A DNA stretch of 64,000 nucleotides, taken from Haladaptatus sp. QDMS2 (GTDB taxonomy: Archaea > Halobacteriota > Halobacteria > Halobacteriales > Halococcaceae). The stretch is taken from contig NZ_CP119791.1 in NCBI RefSeq assembly GCF_029338295.1, positions 2,728,001 through 2,792,000 on the forward strand. Direction: 5' to 3'. Shown here one piece after another: positions 18,268-26,669 of the stretch. The notes under the pieces are model-generated. The model was given only the letters and a program-made list of their open reading frames with translations, was not told the DNA's origin and made no database searches. The translations under genes were made by a program, and so were the position numbers. Position 1 is the first letter of the stretch. Each line of letters opens with the position of its first letter.

Positions 18268-19122
18268 TCAGTTCCCGCGCTCGATTGGCGCGTCCACGAG
18301 GTTGCCCCACTCGGTCCACGACCCGTCGTAGTTCACGACGCTGTCGTAGCCGAGGAGTTCGGAGAGCGCGAACCACGCAATCGAGGAGCGCTCGCCGATA
18401 CGGCAGTAGGTGACGACCTCCTGGTCGTTTTTGATGCCCTGGCTCTCGTAGAGTTCGCGGAGTTCGTCCGCGGACTTGAATGTGCCGTCGTCGGTGACCG
18501 TCGCGGCCCACGAGATGTTAGCCGCACCGGGGATGTGGCCGCCGCGCTGGGCGGTCTCCTGAAGGCCTGGCGGGGCGAGAATCTCGCCGGAGAACTCCTC
18601 TGGACTGCGCACGTCGACGAGCGGAACGCCGCGGTCGATGGCCTTCTCGACGTCCGTGCGGTAGGCGCGAATGCCCTCGAACGGCCCACGAGCGTTGTAC
18701 GTCTGCTCGCTGAAGGACGGCACCTCGTCGGTGGTTGGGTAGTCGTTTTCGACCCAGTAGTCGCGGCCACCGTTGAGGAGGCGAACGTCCTCGTGGCCGT
18801 AGTACTTGAACTGCCAGTAGGTGTAGGCGGCGAACCAGTTCGAGTTGTCACCGTAGAGGACGACCGTCGAGTCCTCGGTGATGCCGTGGCTGCCGAGCAG
18901 GTTCTCGAAGTCCTCCTTCTGGAGGATGTCTCGCTCGACCTGGTCCTGCAGTTCAGTCTCCCAGTTGAAGCCGATTGCGCCCGGCGCGTGGGCCTCGTCG
19001 TAGGCTTCCGTGTCTACGTCGACTTCCACCAGTCGATACTCGGAGTCGTCGCTCTGAAACTCATCGAGGTGACTCTCCACCCAGTCCGCGGAGACGAGGA
19101 CGTCTTTTGCGTAATCGCTCAT
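18268..19122 (-). CDS. thiosulfate/3-mercaptopyruvate sulfurtransferase (tandem rhodanese)
   Basis: A 284-residue protein of two rhodanese domains; the second carries the active-site loop with cysteine in TYCRIGERSSIAW (about residue 238). The N-terminal domain is inactive (YGDNSNWFAAY in place of the loop). The enzyme moves sulfane sulfur from thiosulfate or mercaptopyruvate to a thiol or cyanide. Start chosen at ATG 19122 (MSDYAKDVLVSADWV), where family similarity begins. A second sulfurtransferase gene starts divergently at 19407; the 284-base gap between them presumably holds both promoters and nothing else recognisable. Confidence 0.92.
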   Translation of the reverse strand: MSDYAKDVLVSADWVESHLDEFQSDDSEYRLVEVDVDTEAYDEAHAPGAIGFNWETELQDQVERDILQKEDFENLLGSHGITEDSTVVLYGDNSNWFAAYTYWQFKYYGHEDVRLLNGGRDYWVENDYPTTDEVPSFSEQTYNARGPFEGIRAYRTDVEKAIDRGVPLVDVRSPEEFSGEILAPPGLQETAQRGGHIPGAANISWAATVTDDGTFKSADELRELYESQGIKNDQEVVTYCRIGERSSIAWFALSELLGYDSVVNYDGSWTEWGNLVDAPIERGN

Positions 19123-19406
19123 GGTTGCGCTAGACCCTACGCTACCCACCTTCATAGTAGTATGACTCAAGGCAGGTCCGGCCTCTCCTCCCACCTCGCC
19201 GTAAGTGTTGCCGGGAGCTACGACGAGCGAAAAACCGGGCGCTGACGCAGTTGGTAGCCAATCAGCGAGTCTGGATACAAAAGGTGGCTTGTGAGAGCGT
19301 CTTCGCGAAAGTCCGGAATCCCGGCAACAGCGTCCGGCATCCCCGAGTCGCAGCGCGAAACCGCCGTTAGTGAAGGGTTGAAGCATCGTGCTCGCGTGGC
19401 AAGCGT

Positions 19407-20189
19407 ATGGACGAACTCATCGTCTCGGCCGAGTGGGTCGCCGAGCGACTGGGCGACATCGCCGTCGTGGACGTGCGCGACGCCTGGGAATTCGACGGCA
19501 TCGGGCACATCCCGGGCGCCGTGAACGTTCCCTTCGACAGCTTTCGCGACGAGGACGGCGGCGACGAGGGGATGCTCCCCGGAGCGGACGCATTCTCGCG
19601 ATTGATGCAGGAAGCAGGCATCGCCCGTGGCGACCACATCGTCGCCTACGACGACACCCACGGCGTCTTTGCCGCTCGATTTCTCGTGACTGCGCAGCTC
19701 TACGGTCACGACCCGGCGAAGTTGCACCTCCTCTCGGGTGACTTCAGTTCGTGGCAACTCGAACACGAGACGACGAGCGAAGGGGCAGAGCGCGAGCCGA
19801 GCAACTACGAAGCCACGATTCCCGACGACCGCCCGCTCATCGGGGCTGACGAAGTGGCCGCCGCAATCGGCACGGACACCGTCATCGTGGACACCCGCGA
19901 GCAGTCGGAGTTCGAGGAAGGGCACATCGAAGGTGCAGTCCAGTTCGACTGGCGAGAACTCGTCGACGACGAGACGCGCGGCATTCTCGCGCCCGACGAG
20001 GCAACGGAGATTCTTGAATCAAAAGACATCGTTCCCGAGAAATCGGTCATTCTCTACTGCAACACCGCTCGGCGCATCAGTCACACCTACCTCGTTCTCC
20101 GGTGGCTCGGCTTTTCCGACATCTCGTTCTACGAAGGGAGTCTCACCGAGTGGGAACGTCGCGGCATGACGATTGAAACGGGGAGCTAA
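19407..20189 (+). CDS. second tandem-rhodanese sulfurtransferase
   Basis: A 260-residue paralogue of the neighbouring gene. Domain 1 (about 10-125) lacks the catalytic cysteine (AYDDTHGVFAAR). Domain 2 (about 145-255) has LYCNTARRISHTYLVLR with the active Cys in a loop NTARR that differs from the CRIGERS loop of the neighbour, suggesting a different sulfur donor or acceptor. Divergent from its paralogue. The next gene converges, with 21 bases between stop codons. Confidence 0.9.
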   Translation: MDELIVSAEWVAERLGDIAVVDVRDAWEFDGIGHIPGAVNVPFDSFRDEDGGDEGMLPGADAFSRLMQEAGIARGDHIVAYDDTHGVFAARFLVTAQLYGHDPAKLHLLSGDFSSWQLEHETTSEGAEREPSNYEATIPDDRPLIGADEVAAAIGTDTVIVDTREQSEFEEGHIEGAVQFDWRELVDDETRGILAPDEATEILESKDIVPEKSVILYCNTARRISHTYLVLRWLGFSDISFYEGSLTEWERRGMTIETGS

Positions 20190-20210
20190 AACTGCGCGTC
20201 GAACAGAGAA

Positions 20211-21215
20211 CTAAAACAGCGTTCCGCGACGCATCTGGCGGTCACTGAGCAGGTCCAGCGCTTCGACGAGCAACGCGATGACGAGCGGCCCGGCGATGAA
20301 GCCCATGACACCGACGCTGAGGATGCCACCGACGAATCCGACGAAGTAGAGGCTTCCCGGGAGGTCCGCAGACCACTCGGCGAGTCGGGGGCGAATGAGC
20401 GCGTCGGGGACGAACGCGATGACGATTAATCCGAGGACGAGAACGGCCACCGCGGCGTCGATTTCTCCGATACTCACCTGATAGCCCGCGAGTCCAATCA
20501 CCAGAATGCTCGGGCCGACGATGGGGATGAACTGGAGGATGCCGGCGATGACGGCGAGTGCGAAAAACGACTCGTAGCCGAGCAGGAAAAACACGGCGAG
20601 CGCGAGGACGAACGTCCCGAGGGCGGTGGCCGCCTGCAGGACGTAAATCGCGAACAGCGTGTCCCGGATGCGCTCGTGAATCGCCATCACGATGTCGTGA
20701 TAGTCGCGAGGGATAGGGCGGAAAATCGCCGCCCCGACACCGCGTGGCTCGAGCAGGATGGCGAACACGAGGAAGGTGAACAGTGCCGCCTTGAGCGCGA
20801 GGACGGGTGCGGCTTGCACCCCCGAGATGGCGAGGTCAGTCAGTGTATCGTTCGCGTAGGTGATGGCGTCGTCCGTCTGGAGCGTGTAGAAAAACCCGCT
20901 GTAGCGAATCGTGATTTCCGGCGGCAGATTCTGGATGAAGTCTACGAACTGATTACGACGAAGGTAGAGGACGATGCCCACGGGCGCGAGCAACGCGGCC
21001 ACCCCGAGAAAGGCGAAGATGGTGGCAACCGCACTGGCGTAGCGCGGTTTCAGGTGGTACGTGACGAGCCACTCACGGACGGGAAAGAGGACGTACGCCA
21101 CAGTGGTTGCGAAAAAGACAGTCGCGAGAACGTCGACCAGCAAGGCAGCCGTGAGCAGCGTAAAGAACACAACCAACCCGACGAGGACGTACTGACGCTG
21201 GCCAGGTGAGGACAC
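20211..21215 (-). CDS. AI-2E family transporter-like membrane protein
   Basis: A 334-residue protein with seven to eight membrane segments: paired N-terminal helices (VLVGLVVFFTLLTAALLVDV), a long periplasm-facing region about 80-135, then the family block ending in FVGGILSVGVMGFIAGPLVIALLVEAL near the C-terminus. The family includes autoinducer-2 exporters and Na+/H+ antiporters, so the substrate is open. Single gene; promoter lies in 21216-21300. Confidence 0.85.
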   Translation of the reverse strand: MSSPGQRQYVLVGLVVFFTLLTAALLVDVLATVFFATTVAYVLFPVREWLVTYHLKPRYASAVATIFAFLGVAALLAPVGIVLYLRRNQFVDFIQNLPPEITIRYSGFFYTLQTDDAITYANDTLTDLAISGVQAAPVLALKAALFTFLVFAILLEPRGVGAAIFRPIPRDYHDIVMAIHERIRDTLFAIYVLQAATALGTFVLALAVFFLLGYESFFALAVIAGILQFIPIVGPSILVIGLAGYQVSIGEIDAAVAVLVLGLIVIAFVPDALIRPRLAEWSADLPGSLYFVGFVGGILSVGVMGFIAGPLVIALLVEALDLLSDRQMRRGTLF

Positions 21216-21310
21216 AGCCTACCACTCTGCGCGCAACTGACAAAATACTTGCCACGATTGCGACGGGTGTCACCGTAATATCGAGCGAGTGCGGTGACGA
21301 ATCCGGCAAC

Positions 21311-21335
21311 TTTCCAGTCGAAATGAAGGGGTTCG
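21311..21335 (+). repeat. isolated ORB-like element
   Basis: TTTCCAGTCGAAATGAAGGG followed by GTTCG resembles the haloarchaeal origin recognition box at 27471-27494 (reverse strand), with three differences over the core. It lies between two minus-strand genes, 6.8 kb from orc1. Binding by Orc1 is inferred only. Confidence 0.45.
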
Positions 21336-21385
21336 AGGCGGTGACGCGGTGAAAATCAGCAGCTCAACAGAACGGAACTGGCCAC

Positions 21386-22066
21386 TCAGGGGGCAACGCC
21401 CACGGTGAGCAACGTGCCGAGTTCGCGGTATCGCTCGACCATGTCCGCGCGGGTTTCGAACCCTTCGTGCGGGAAGGCGTCCTCGTCCGGAATCTCGACG
21501 TCCCAGTCGCCGATGTGGTCCTGCTCTGCGACGTAGAGCCCCGCGTTGCGGAACGCATCGCGGTACTGCTCGCGCGTCCAGCGCGTCATCTCGACGGAGA
21601 TGTTGTCCTGCCACTTGTGGGAGTGGACGTTCTCCTCGTAGTAGTTCACCGCACAGTAGAACGTGCCGCCGGGTGCGAGGACCCGGGCGATCTCTCGGAG
21701 CGTCTTGTGCGGGTCTGTGGCGTAGTAAAACGCCTCCATCGTCCAGACGTGGTCGATGCTGTCGTCGGCGAACGGCAGGTCGTTGAAGTCACCGACGACG
21801 TAGCCCGAATCGAGGTTTTCGGTGTAACTGCGGGCGTTTTTCGCCATCTCCGGCGAGCCGTCGAGGCCGTAGGTTCGACCCGCGTCTTTCGTCTCACGGA
21901 GGGCGCGGACGGCGTAGCCGCTTCCCGTCCCGAGGTCGAGAATCGTGTCGCCCGGTTCGACCGGCATCCGAGCGAGTGCGTGTTTCGCCGTGTGCCAGTG
22001 GCGGTCTTCCATCCCTTTGTCGCGGCCGTCGGTGGCCCAGGCGTCGAACTCCTGGCGAATGCTCAT
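21386..22066 (-). CDS. SAM-dependent class I methyltransferase
   Basis: A 226-residue enzyme with motif I ILDLGTGSGYAV (about 42-53), acidic motif II near YGLDGSPEM, and GDFNDLPFADDSIDHVW in the motif III region, followed by LAPGGTFYCAVNYY. ATG 22066 (MSIRQEFDAWA) is preferred to an in-frame start 27 bases earlier because the family consensus begins here. The substrate is unknown; small molecules are typical for this UbiE-like group. Confidence 0.88.
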   Translation of the reverse strand: MSIRQEFDAWATDGRDKGMEDRHWHTAKHALARMPVEPGDTILDLGTGSGYAVRALRETKDAGRTYGLDGSPEMAKNARSYTENLDSGYVVGDFNDLPFADDSIDHVWTMEAFYYATDPHKTLREIARVLAPGGTFYCAVNYYEENVHSHKWQDNISVEMTRWTREQYRDAFRNAGLYVAEQDHIGDWDVEIPDEDAFPHEGFETRADMVERYRELGTLLTVGVAP

Positions 22067-22175
22067 GCGTGGACAGATGAAGTCGGCCACCAAAACGGAT
22101 TCGACGTGTTTCTGCCCGGAGCTACTCGACCCACCCCGCCCGGGCGTTTATCCTGCTCGACCTCCGAGAAGGCGT

Positions 22176-22601
22176 ATGGTCGGTAAGAAGCGTCGGTACG
22201 CCCTCGCTGATTCGGCGCAACAGGTAGTCGGCGGGTTCCTGCTCGCAGGCCCCTTCGTCGTCACCGAAGAGGTCTGGGTACTCGCACGGAACATGACAGT
22301 CTGGCACGGGCTCGTGACCCTCGCGCTCGTCTTCGCCATCGGCTACGGTGCGCTGTACAAGGCGGACGACGGCCGCGACCCGGACCGCGAGGCCGACGTG
22401 GGTGGCATTCCCATTCGCTTCGTTTCGCTCATGGCCGTCGCCTTCGGCTCGGTCATCATCCTCGCTATCGCCTTCGCCGCCCCACAGACGTTCCTCTCTG
22501 ACCTCGCAACAACGGCCCGCTACGAAGTGACGGCAAAAGCCGTCTCCGTCGGAGCCATCTTCAGCGTCGTTGGGGCGGCGACCGCGGACAGCGTGTTCTG
22601 A
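22176..22601 (+). CDS. DUF2391-type integral membrane protein
   Basis: A 141-residue membrane protein with four helices: VVGGFLLAGPFVVTEEVWVLA, WHGLVTLALVFAIGYGAL, FVSLMAVAFGSVIILAIAF and AVSVGAIFSVVGAAT. This matches the layout of the DUF2391 family; function unknown. A TATA-like TTTATCC (about 22146-22152) lies 25-30 bases upstream of ATG 22176, supporting the start. Confidence 0.8.
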   Translation: MVGKKRRYALADSAQQVVGGFLLAGPFVVTEEVWVLARNMTVWHGLVTLALVFAIGYGALYKADDGRDPDREADVGGIPIRFVSLMAVAFGSVIILAIAFAAPQTFLSDLATTARYEVTAKAVSVGAIFSVVGAATADSVF

Positions 22602-22687
22602 GTACCATCCGTAGCATGCTTCTGGCCGCTCCTGTCACGTCGAGCACACCCGCAGGCTTAAGGTATCGCCGACCGCTCTTTCGCCAT

Positions 22688-23269
22688 ATGGATTACGCCC
22701 TCGCGATCGAGAACACGCCAGACTCCATCCCGGGCGGCACCGGCCTCCTGCTCGTCCACCCGAGCACCGGGGAGACCGACCGCATCGACACCGATTTTCT
22801 CAACACCGACACCGACTACATCCTCGTCATCTCCACGCGCACCACCGCGCGTGAGGTCGAACAAAAACTCGAATACTACGGCGTAGACCGGGGAAAGACC
22901 GAAATTCTGGACGCGCTCTCGATCGAACGCGGCTACTCCCGACGAAGTGGCAAGGGCATCCACTACGTCTCCTCACCCGACGACTTGGAAGGAATCGTCC
23001 GGGCGACCCGCAAGTTTCTCGAACGCCACAAAGGCTCGAAACTCCGCGTCAGCGTCGATTCGGTCACCGAGATGGCCTACTACGCCGACGAAGAACGCGC
23101 CAGAGAAGCGGTCGTCGAACTCCTCGAACTGCTCGACGAACACGACGCCGTTGGCCTGTTCCACCTCGCAGAAGAGGTTCACGACGAATCCGTCGTCACC
23201 AACTATCGCGACCTGTTCGACGCAATCATCACGCTCGACGAAGACGGCAACGTCTCGAGCGAGTTCTGA
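22688..23269 (+). CDS. RecA-fold HTR-like protein without Walker A
   Basis: A 193-residue soluble protein. The start (MDYALAIENTPDSIPGGTGLLLVHPS) follows the KaiC/RadA-like fold but lacks a GKT loop; later segments (LRVSVDSVTEMAYYADEERA, YRDLFDAIITLDEDG) match the core strands of haloarchaeal HTR-like/DUF7504 proteins. These are thought to be non-ATP-binding relatives of KaiC with a signalling or regulatory role. ATG 22688 follows a TTAAGG element at 22656-22661. Monocistronic. Confidence 0.7.
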   Translation: MDYALAIENTPDSIPGGTGLLLVHPSTGETDRIDTDFLNTDTDYILVISTRTTAREVEQKLEYYGVDRGKTEILDALSIERGYSRRSGKGIHYVSSPDDLEGIVRATRKFLERHKGSKLRVSVDSVTEMAYYADEERAREAVVELLELLDEHDAVGLFHLAEEVHDESVVTNYRDLFDAIITLDEDGNVSSEF

Positions 23270-23337
23270 GCGACAGACGGCGAGCGGATTTTCGAAACGT
23301 CGGTTACGACGAGCGGTCGGCTCTGCTGTAGGAAAGC

Positions 23338-23375
23338 GCATTGTTGACTCGAAACTGCACTGTTGACTCGAAAAC
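23338..23375. repeat. two tandem 19-base repeats
   Basis: GCATTGTTGACTCGAAACT at 23338-23356 is followed directly by GCACTGTTGACTCGAAAAC at 23357-23375. It lies between two convergent genes. No role is evident. Confidence 0.6.
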
Positions 23376-23414
23376 GCCTCGTCGCCTCAAGGAACCCTCG
23401 TCGTCTCGAAGAAT

Positions 23415-24200
23415 CTACGCTTCGCGCAACCGCTCGAAGGTCTTTTCTGCCCACTTCACTGCGTAGGGAGCGCCGTGTTCGCGGTAGGCCTGCGTGTCAA
23501 GTGCACCGAAGGGCGCTGGCAGTTCCAATCCGTGTTTCACCGCGCTACAGGCGTACTCGGTCGCGGCGGCGAAGTCCGTCTTCCCGAGGGCGACGTCCCG
23601 TGTGAGGTTCGAAAGCCGGGGTTCCATCCGGACGCCGGCGTCCTGCCACGCGTCGAAGAGGTCGGGATGAGTGTCCTGCCACGAGGCGAACACGTCTCGC
23701 GTCTGGAGACCAAGGTAGGCGTCGTAGAGGGCGGCCGCTATCTGGTAGGTATCGACCGGTCCGAGCGCGAGTGCGTCGTCGAGGTCACGGTAGGCGTCCC
23801 CGAAGAAGGGTAAGAAGTGCTCGGGTTCACCCGTCCCGAGTTCGACGAACGCTTCGGCGATGAGGAAATCGATGAACGCCTTCGGCGACCCCTGCGTTCG
23901 GGCTTTCACGAACACGAGCGGCGGGGTCGTCTGTCGTGTCCAGACGACGCTACCGTCCCCGGGCATTCCGATGGTGAAAGTGTTACTCGCGTATTGTGTG
24001 AGCAACTGCGGGGCGTCCTCGGGCAGCCATTCGGCTGGATACGAGGTCGGCGAGAGCGAGTCGACGAGCAGTCCGAGACTCTCTGCCTGGTCCGGTGGGA
24101 GCGTCTCGAAGTCGGTCTCCGTGTCGAGTACTATCGCTCCGGGTGCGTGTTCGTCACGGACCGCCGCGAGCGCCTCAGAGAGGTCACGCGCGTCGAACAT
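23415..24200 (-). CDS. conserved haloarchaeal protein, function unknown
   Basis: A 261-residue acidic soluble protein (MFDARDLSEALAAVRDEHAP at the N-terminus; ends WAEKTFERLREA). No catalytic motif is recognised. It is rich in aromatic residues and looks globular throughout. The ATG at 24200 shares its A with the stop of a tiny membrane-protein gene in a TGATG junction, which decides this start over the preceding GTG and implies coupled translation. Confidence 0.78.
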   Translation of the reverse strand: MFDARDLSEALAAVRDEHAPGAIVLDTETDFETLPPDQAESLGLLVDSLSPTSYPAEWLPEDAPQLLTQYASNTFTIGMPGDGSVVWTRQTTPPLVFVKARTQGSPKAFIDFLIAEAFVELGTGEPEHFLPFFGDAYRDLDDALALGPVDTYQIAAALYDAYLGLQTRDVFASWQDTHPDLFDAWQDAGVRMEPRLSNLTRDVALGKTDFAAATEYACSAVKHGLELPAPFGALDTQAYREHGAPYAVKWAEKTFERLREA

Positions 24201-24292
24201 CACGCAGCGAGCGCGAGGCTCGCGATGATAGCGAGCGCGAGCAGTGCTGAAACGCCGACGGTAGTGACCACAATCTTGGTTGCCTGACTCAT
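24200..24292 (-). CDS. 30-residue single-span membrane microprotein
   Basis: ATG 24292 opens 30 codons (MSQATKIVVTTVGVSALLAL...) ending in TGA at 24200-24202. After seven residues the peptide is one continuous hydrophobic helix of Ala, Leu, Ile and Val. Its stop overlaps the start of the downstream conserved gene (TGATG), which supports translation. A partner role for the downstream protein, such as a membrane anchor, is inference. Confidence 0.68.
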   Translation of the reverse strand: MSQATKIVVTTVGVSALLALAIIASLALAA

Positions 24293-24424
24293 ACCGCGTC
24301 TGTTTCCGTGCGAGCGGTTAAAACCTTCAGTTCGCGGCGACGGAGGAGCGGGGAGACAGTTTTGAGAGGCGCGAACGGAGAAACGCGAGCGGTTCGTGTC
24401 GAGCTTTGAAGAGATAGGGGAGGA

Positions 24425-24516
24425 GTTCGACTGGAAACGAACGGTTTGAGAGCAGGGAAAAGCTCGCTAGAAACAGCGGGAACGTGGGGAAGAGAAGTTC
24501 GACTGGAGACGGGTTA
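24425..24516 (+). repeat. two ORB-like direct repeats near oapC
   Basis: GTTCGACTGGAAACGAACGG (24425-24444) and GTTCGACTGGAGACGGGTTA (24497-24516) share GTTCGACTGGAxACG and resemble the ORB core with a weak G-string. They occupy the purine-rich 221-base gap between the microprotein gene and oapC; the second overlaps the oapC stop codon. Nothing else is seen in this gap. Confidence 0.4.
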
Positions 24517-25161
24517 CTTCTCTTCGTCGCGGCCGCCAATCCAGGTTTCCGGGACCTCGATGATGTACCGACCGTTTTCCTGGAGTGCGATGATGTACTC
24601 ATCGCGGTCGTAGAGCTCCATGAGGTTGAGTTCGTACTGGCCGGGTTCGAGGATTTTGATGCTCTCGAACTGGTCGTTCAGTTCCTCGCGGAGTTCCTCC
24701 ATCGACGGACGTTCCGCTTTCGGGCTGCCGACGACGCGGCCTTCTGCTGGGGGATTCTTCTCCGGTTTCGCCGGGAGTTCGTCCGGGCTCACCATCTCGC
24801 CGCGGGCGCTCGCCTGTGCGCGGTCCTCGCGGTCGACCTCGGATTCGGCCGGTGGTTCAGCGGGCGCTTCGATGATGGAATCGTCGTCGGCCTGTGCCAC
24901 GGGTCGAGCGGCGTCGGCTGCCCCCGACGCGGAGGCAGGAGGTGTTTCGTCTCGACGCACCCAGTCGCGCACTTTCGTGGTGGCCTTGCCGACCGACTGC
25001 GTTACGGAGGACTCGCGCTCCGGTGGCTGTTCCTCCGGGTCGGGAGTTGACCCAGAGGGATAGAACTGGAACTTGTTCCCGCCACAGTCCGGACAGCCCG
25101 AAAGCATCTCCTTCGACCCGTCACTGAACTCGTGACCGCAGGACGTACACTGGTGTGGCAT
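24514..25161 (-). CDS. oapC: OapC-type zinc-ribbon origin-associated protein
   Basis: A 215-residue protein with an N-terminal zinc ribbon (Cys 5, 8, 22, 25: QCTSCGHEF and GCPDCGG), a long low-complexity acidic/Pro/Ala linker (about 35-150) and a conserved C-terminal domain (about 150-215: MEELREELNDQFESIKILEP, YELNLMELYDRDEYIIALQE). It is the third gene of the conserved oapA-oapB-oapC set that sits next to the main origin in haloarchaea. Its ATG shares a base with the oapB stop (TAATG). Molecular function unknown. Confidence 0.85.
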   Translation of the reverse strand: MPHQCTSCGHEFSDGSKEMLSGCPDCGGNKFQFYPSGSTPDPEEQPPERESSVTQSVGKATTKVRDWVRRDETPPASASGAADAARPVAQADDDSIIEAPAEPPAESEVDREDRAQASARGEMVSPDELPAKPEKNPPAEGRVVGSPKAERPSMEELREELNDQFESIKILEPGQYELNLMELYDRDEYIIALQENGRYIIEVPETWIGGRDEEK

Positions 25162-25541
25162 TATTGCCGAGTGACGAGGGCGCTGATGAGGTTCTCGTCT
25201 TTGTGGAGTGTTTCGATACGGTTCGCCGGCCCGATGACCGTGAGTTTCGCCGTCGAGCGACGACCCATGAGGCGGTCGAGGAGACTGCCGTCCGAGGCAT
25301 CCTGCTTCGGATAGGTCTCGATTTCGATGCCGTTGAACTCGTCTGGGCTAATCTCGCTCATCGTGACCTCGATGAGTTTCGACTCCTCTGACGGTGAGAG
25401 CCCTTCCTCGAGAATCACGATGTTTCCCGCGTGAACGCCGTCTAAGATGGTTCTGATTTTCTCCATGCTGGTGAGCCTGTCCATCCGCTCGCCGCTGAAC
25501 AGGTCGATTTGCACGCCATCTTTGTTTGTTGCTTCTGCCAT
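25161..25541 (-). CDS. oapB: OapB (DUF2073) origin-associated protein
   Basis: A 126-residue protein of the DUF2073 family, found across Euryarchaeota beside an Era-like GTPase. Conserved stretches include VQIDLFSGERMDRLTSMEKI and HAGNIVILEEGLSP. In other archaea members of this family bind structured RNA (OapB of the OLE type is a different protein, so the shared name is not evidence). Six bases separate it from oapA, and its stop overlaps oapC, so the three are one operon. Confidence 0.85.
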   Translation of the reverse strand: MAEATNKDGVQIDLFSGERMDRLTSMEKIRTILDGVHAGNIVILEEGLSPSEESKLIEVTMSEISPDEFNGIEIETYPKQDASDGSLLDRLMGRRSTAKLTVIGPANRIETLHKDENLISALVTRQ

Positions 25542-25547
25542 ACCTAA

Positions 25548-26189
25548 TCACCCGAAGTAGTCCGAAATCTTGTCGTACACTTCGTCCATGTTTTCGCCCT
25601 CGAGCGCCGAGAGTGGAATCGTCTCGTGTTGAGGGAACGCATTGCGAATGCGCTGGACGTTCGATCCGTCGAGATCCGTCTTGTTCGCGAGGATGAGCAC
25701 CGGGAGCTTCTGACTCTCGATGATGCCGATGAGCATCGTGTTCACCTGCGTGAACGGGTCCGTGGAACTGTCGAGGACGTAGATGACGCCATCGACGTCC
25801 TCGCGGAGCCAGTGCATGGCCTCTGCGACGCCTTCCGTGGCCTCGCGGGAGCGACGAACCGCGTCGTCCTTCTCCATGTCGTGCTCTAAGAATTCCTTGT
25901 AATCGACCTTCGTCGTGACACCCGGCGTGTCGACGATGTCGATGGTGACGGACTTCCCGTTGCGCTTGATTTCGACGTTCTCTTTTCTGCGTGCTCGGCG
26001 CGTCTCGTGTGGAATGTGACTCTCCGGGCCGATAGCGTCGCCAGTCCAGTCGCGAGCGATGCGATTGGCGAGCGTCGTCTTACCCGCGTTCGGCGGTCCG
26101 TAGATGCCAATGCGCTTCGGCTCGGAGCCGGAGAACAACTTATCGGTGACCCGTGAGATACTATCTCGTAGTTCGGCGAAAATGCCCAT
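25548..26189 (-). CDS. oapA: OapA, Era-like GTPase at the origin
   Basis: A 213-residue small GTPase: G1 GPPNAGKTT at about 31-39, G3 DTPG at about 82-85, G4 NKTD at about 168-171. A short N-terminal amphipathic helix (MGIFAELRDSISRV) precedes the G domain, and there is no KH domain as in bacterial Era. It is the first gene of the oap operon, transcribed away from the intergenic origin. The set is known to be linked to Orc1-dependent origins; its biochemical role is unresolved. Confidence 0.9.
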   Translation of the reverse strand: MGIFAELRDSISRVTDKLFSGSEPKRIGIYGPPNAGKTTLANRIARDWTGDAIGPESHIPHETRRARRKENVEIKRNGKSVTIDIVDTPGVTTKVDYKEFLEHDMEKDDAVRRSREATEGVAEAMHWLREDVDGVIYVLDSSTDPFTQVNTMLIGIIESQKLPVLILANKTDLDGSNVQRIRNAFPQHETIPLSALEGENMDEVYDKISDYFG

Positions 26190-26307
26190 TTTGTTACTCG
26201 TGTTTCCTTTTTTGAATCATTGTGTCGGAGTGTTCCCAGTCTGTACACAGGACCACGGCGAATATACCCATCCTATTCTCCCGCTCCCCTGGAATATGTC
26301 GTTGGCA

Positions 26308-26335
26308 AGGGTGCTTCTGAACATAGAAGCACCCT
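26308..26335. repeat. perfect 11-bp stem hairpin in the origin region
   Basis: AGGGTGCTTCT (26308-26318), loop GAACAT, then AGAAGCACCCT (26325-26335). No T-run follows, so it is not an obvious terminator. A second smaller inverted repeat, CAGACA-TG-TGTCTG, lies at 26356-26369. They could be part of a small RNA, a protein site or an origin structural element. Confidence 0.75.
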
Positions 26336-26645
26336 GAATTCACTTAAGCGTGCGTCAGACATGTGTCTGGATTTATAGACAACCCACGAACGTTGGCCTC
26401 AAGGGTGTTTCGGTGCCGTAGACGAGCGAGACTGTGAAACCGAACCCGAGTCCATGAGGGAAACGGATGCAGAAAGGTGAATGGGTGATGGTCGAAGGAA
26501 AGGGAGAGTGTGGTGGGGAGGAAGGATGGGTTTGTGGAGAGGGAGCAATGGTAGAGAGAGCGTGGTGATGGGGAAAGACGGGGTTGGGAAGGAAGGACGG
26601 GATTGTAGAGGGAAAGACGGGATTGTAGAGAAAGAGCGTGGTGTA

Positions 26646-26669
26646 ACTCCAGTTGAAATGGAGGGGTTG
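26646..26669 (+). repeat. ORB-like element
   Basis: ACTCCAGTTGAAATGGAGGG followed by GTTG matches the ORB at 27471-27494 (reverse strand) in 19 of 24 positions, including the G-string. It lies at the end of the purine-rich tract. Confidence 0.55.
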
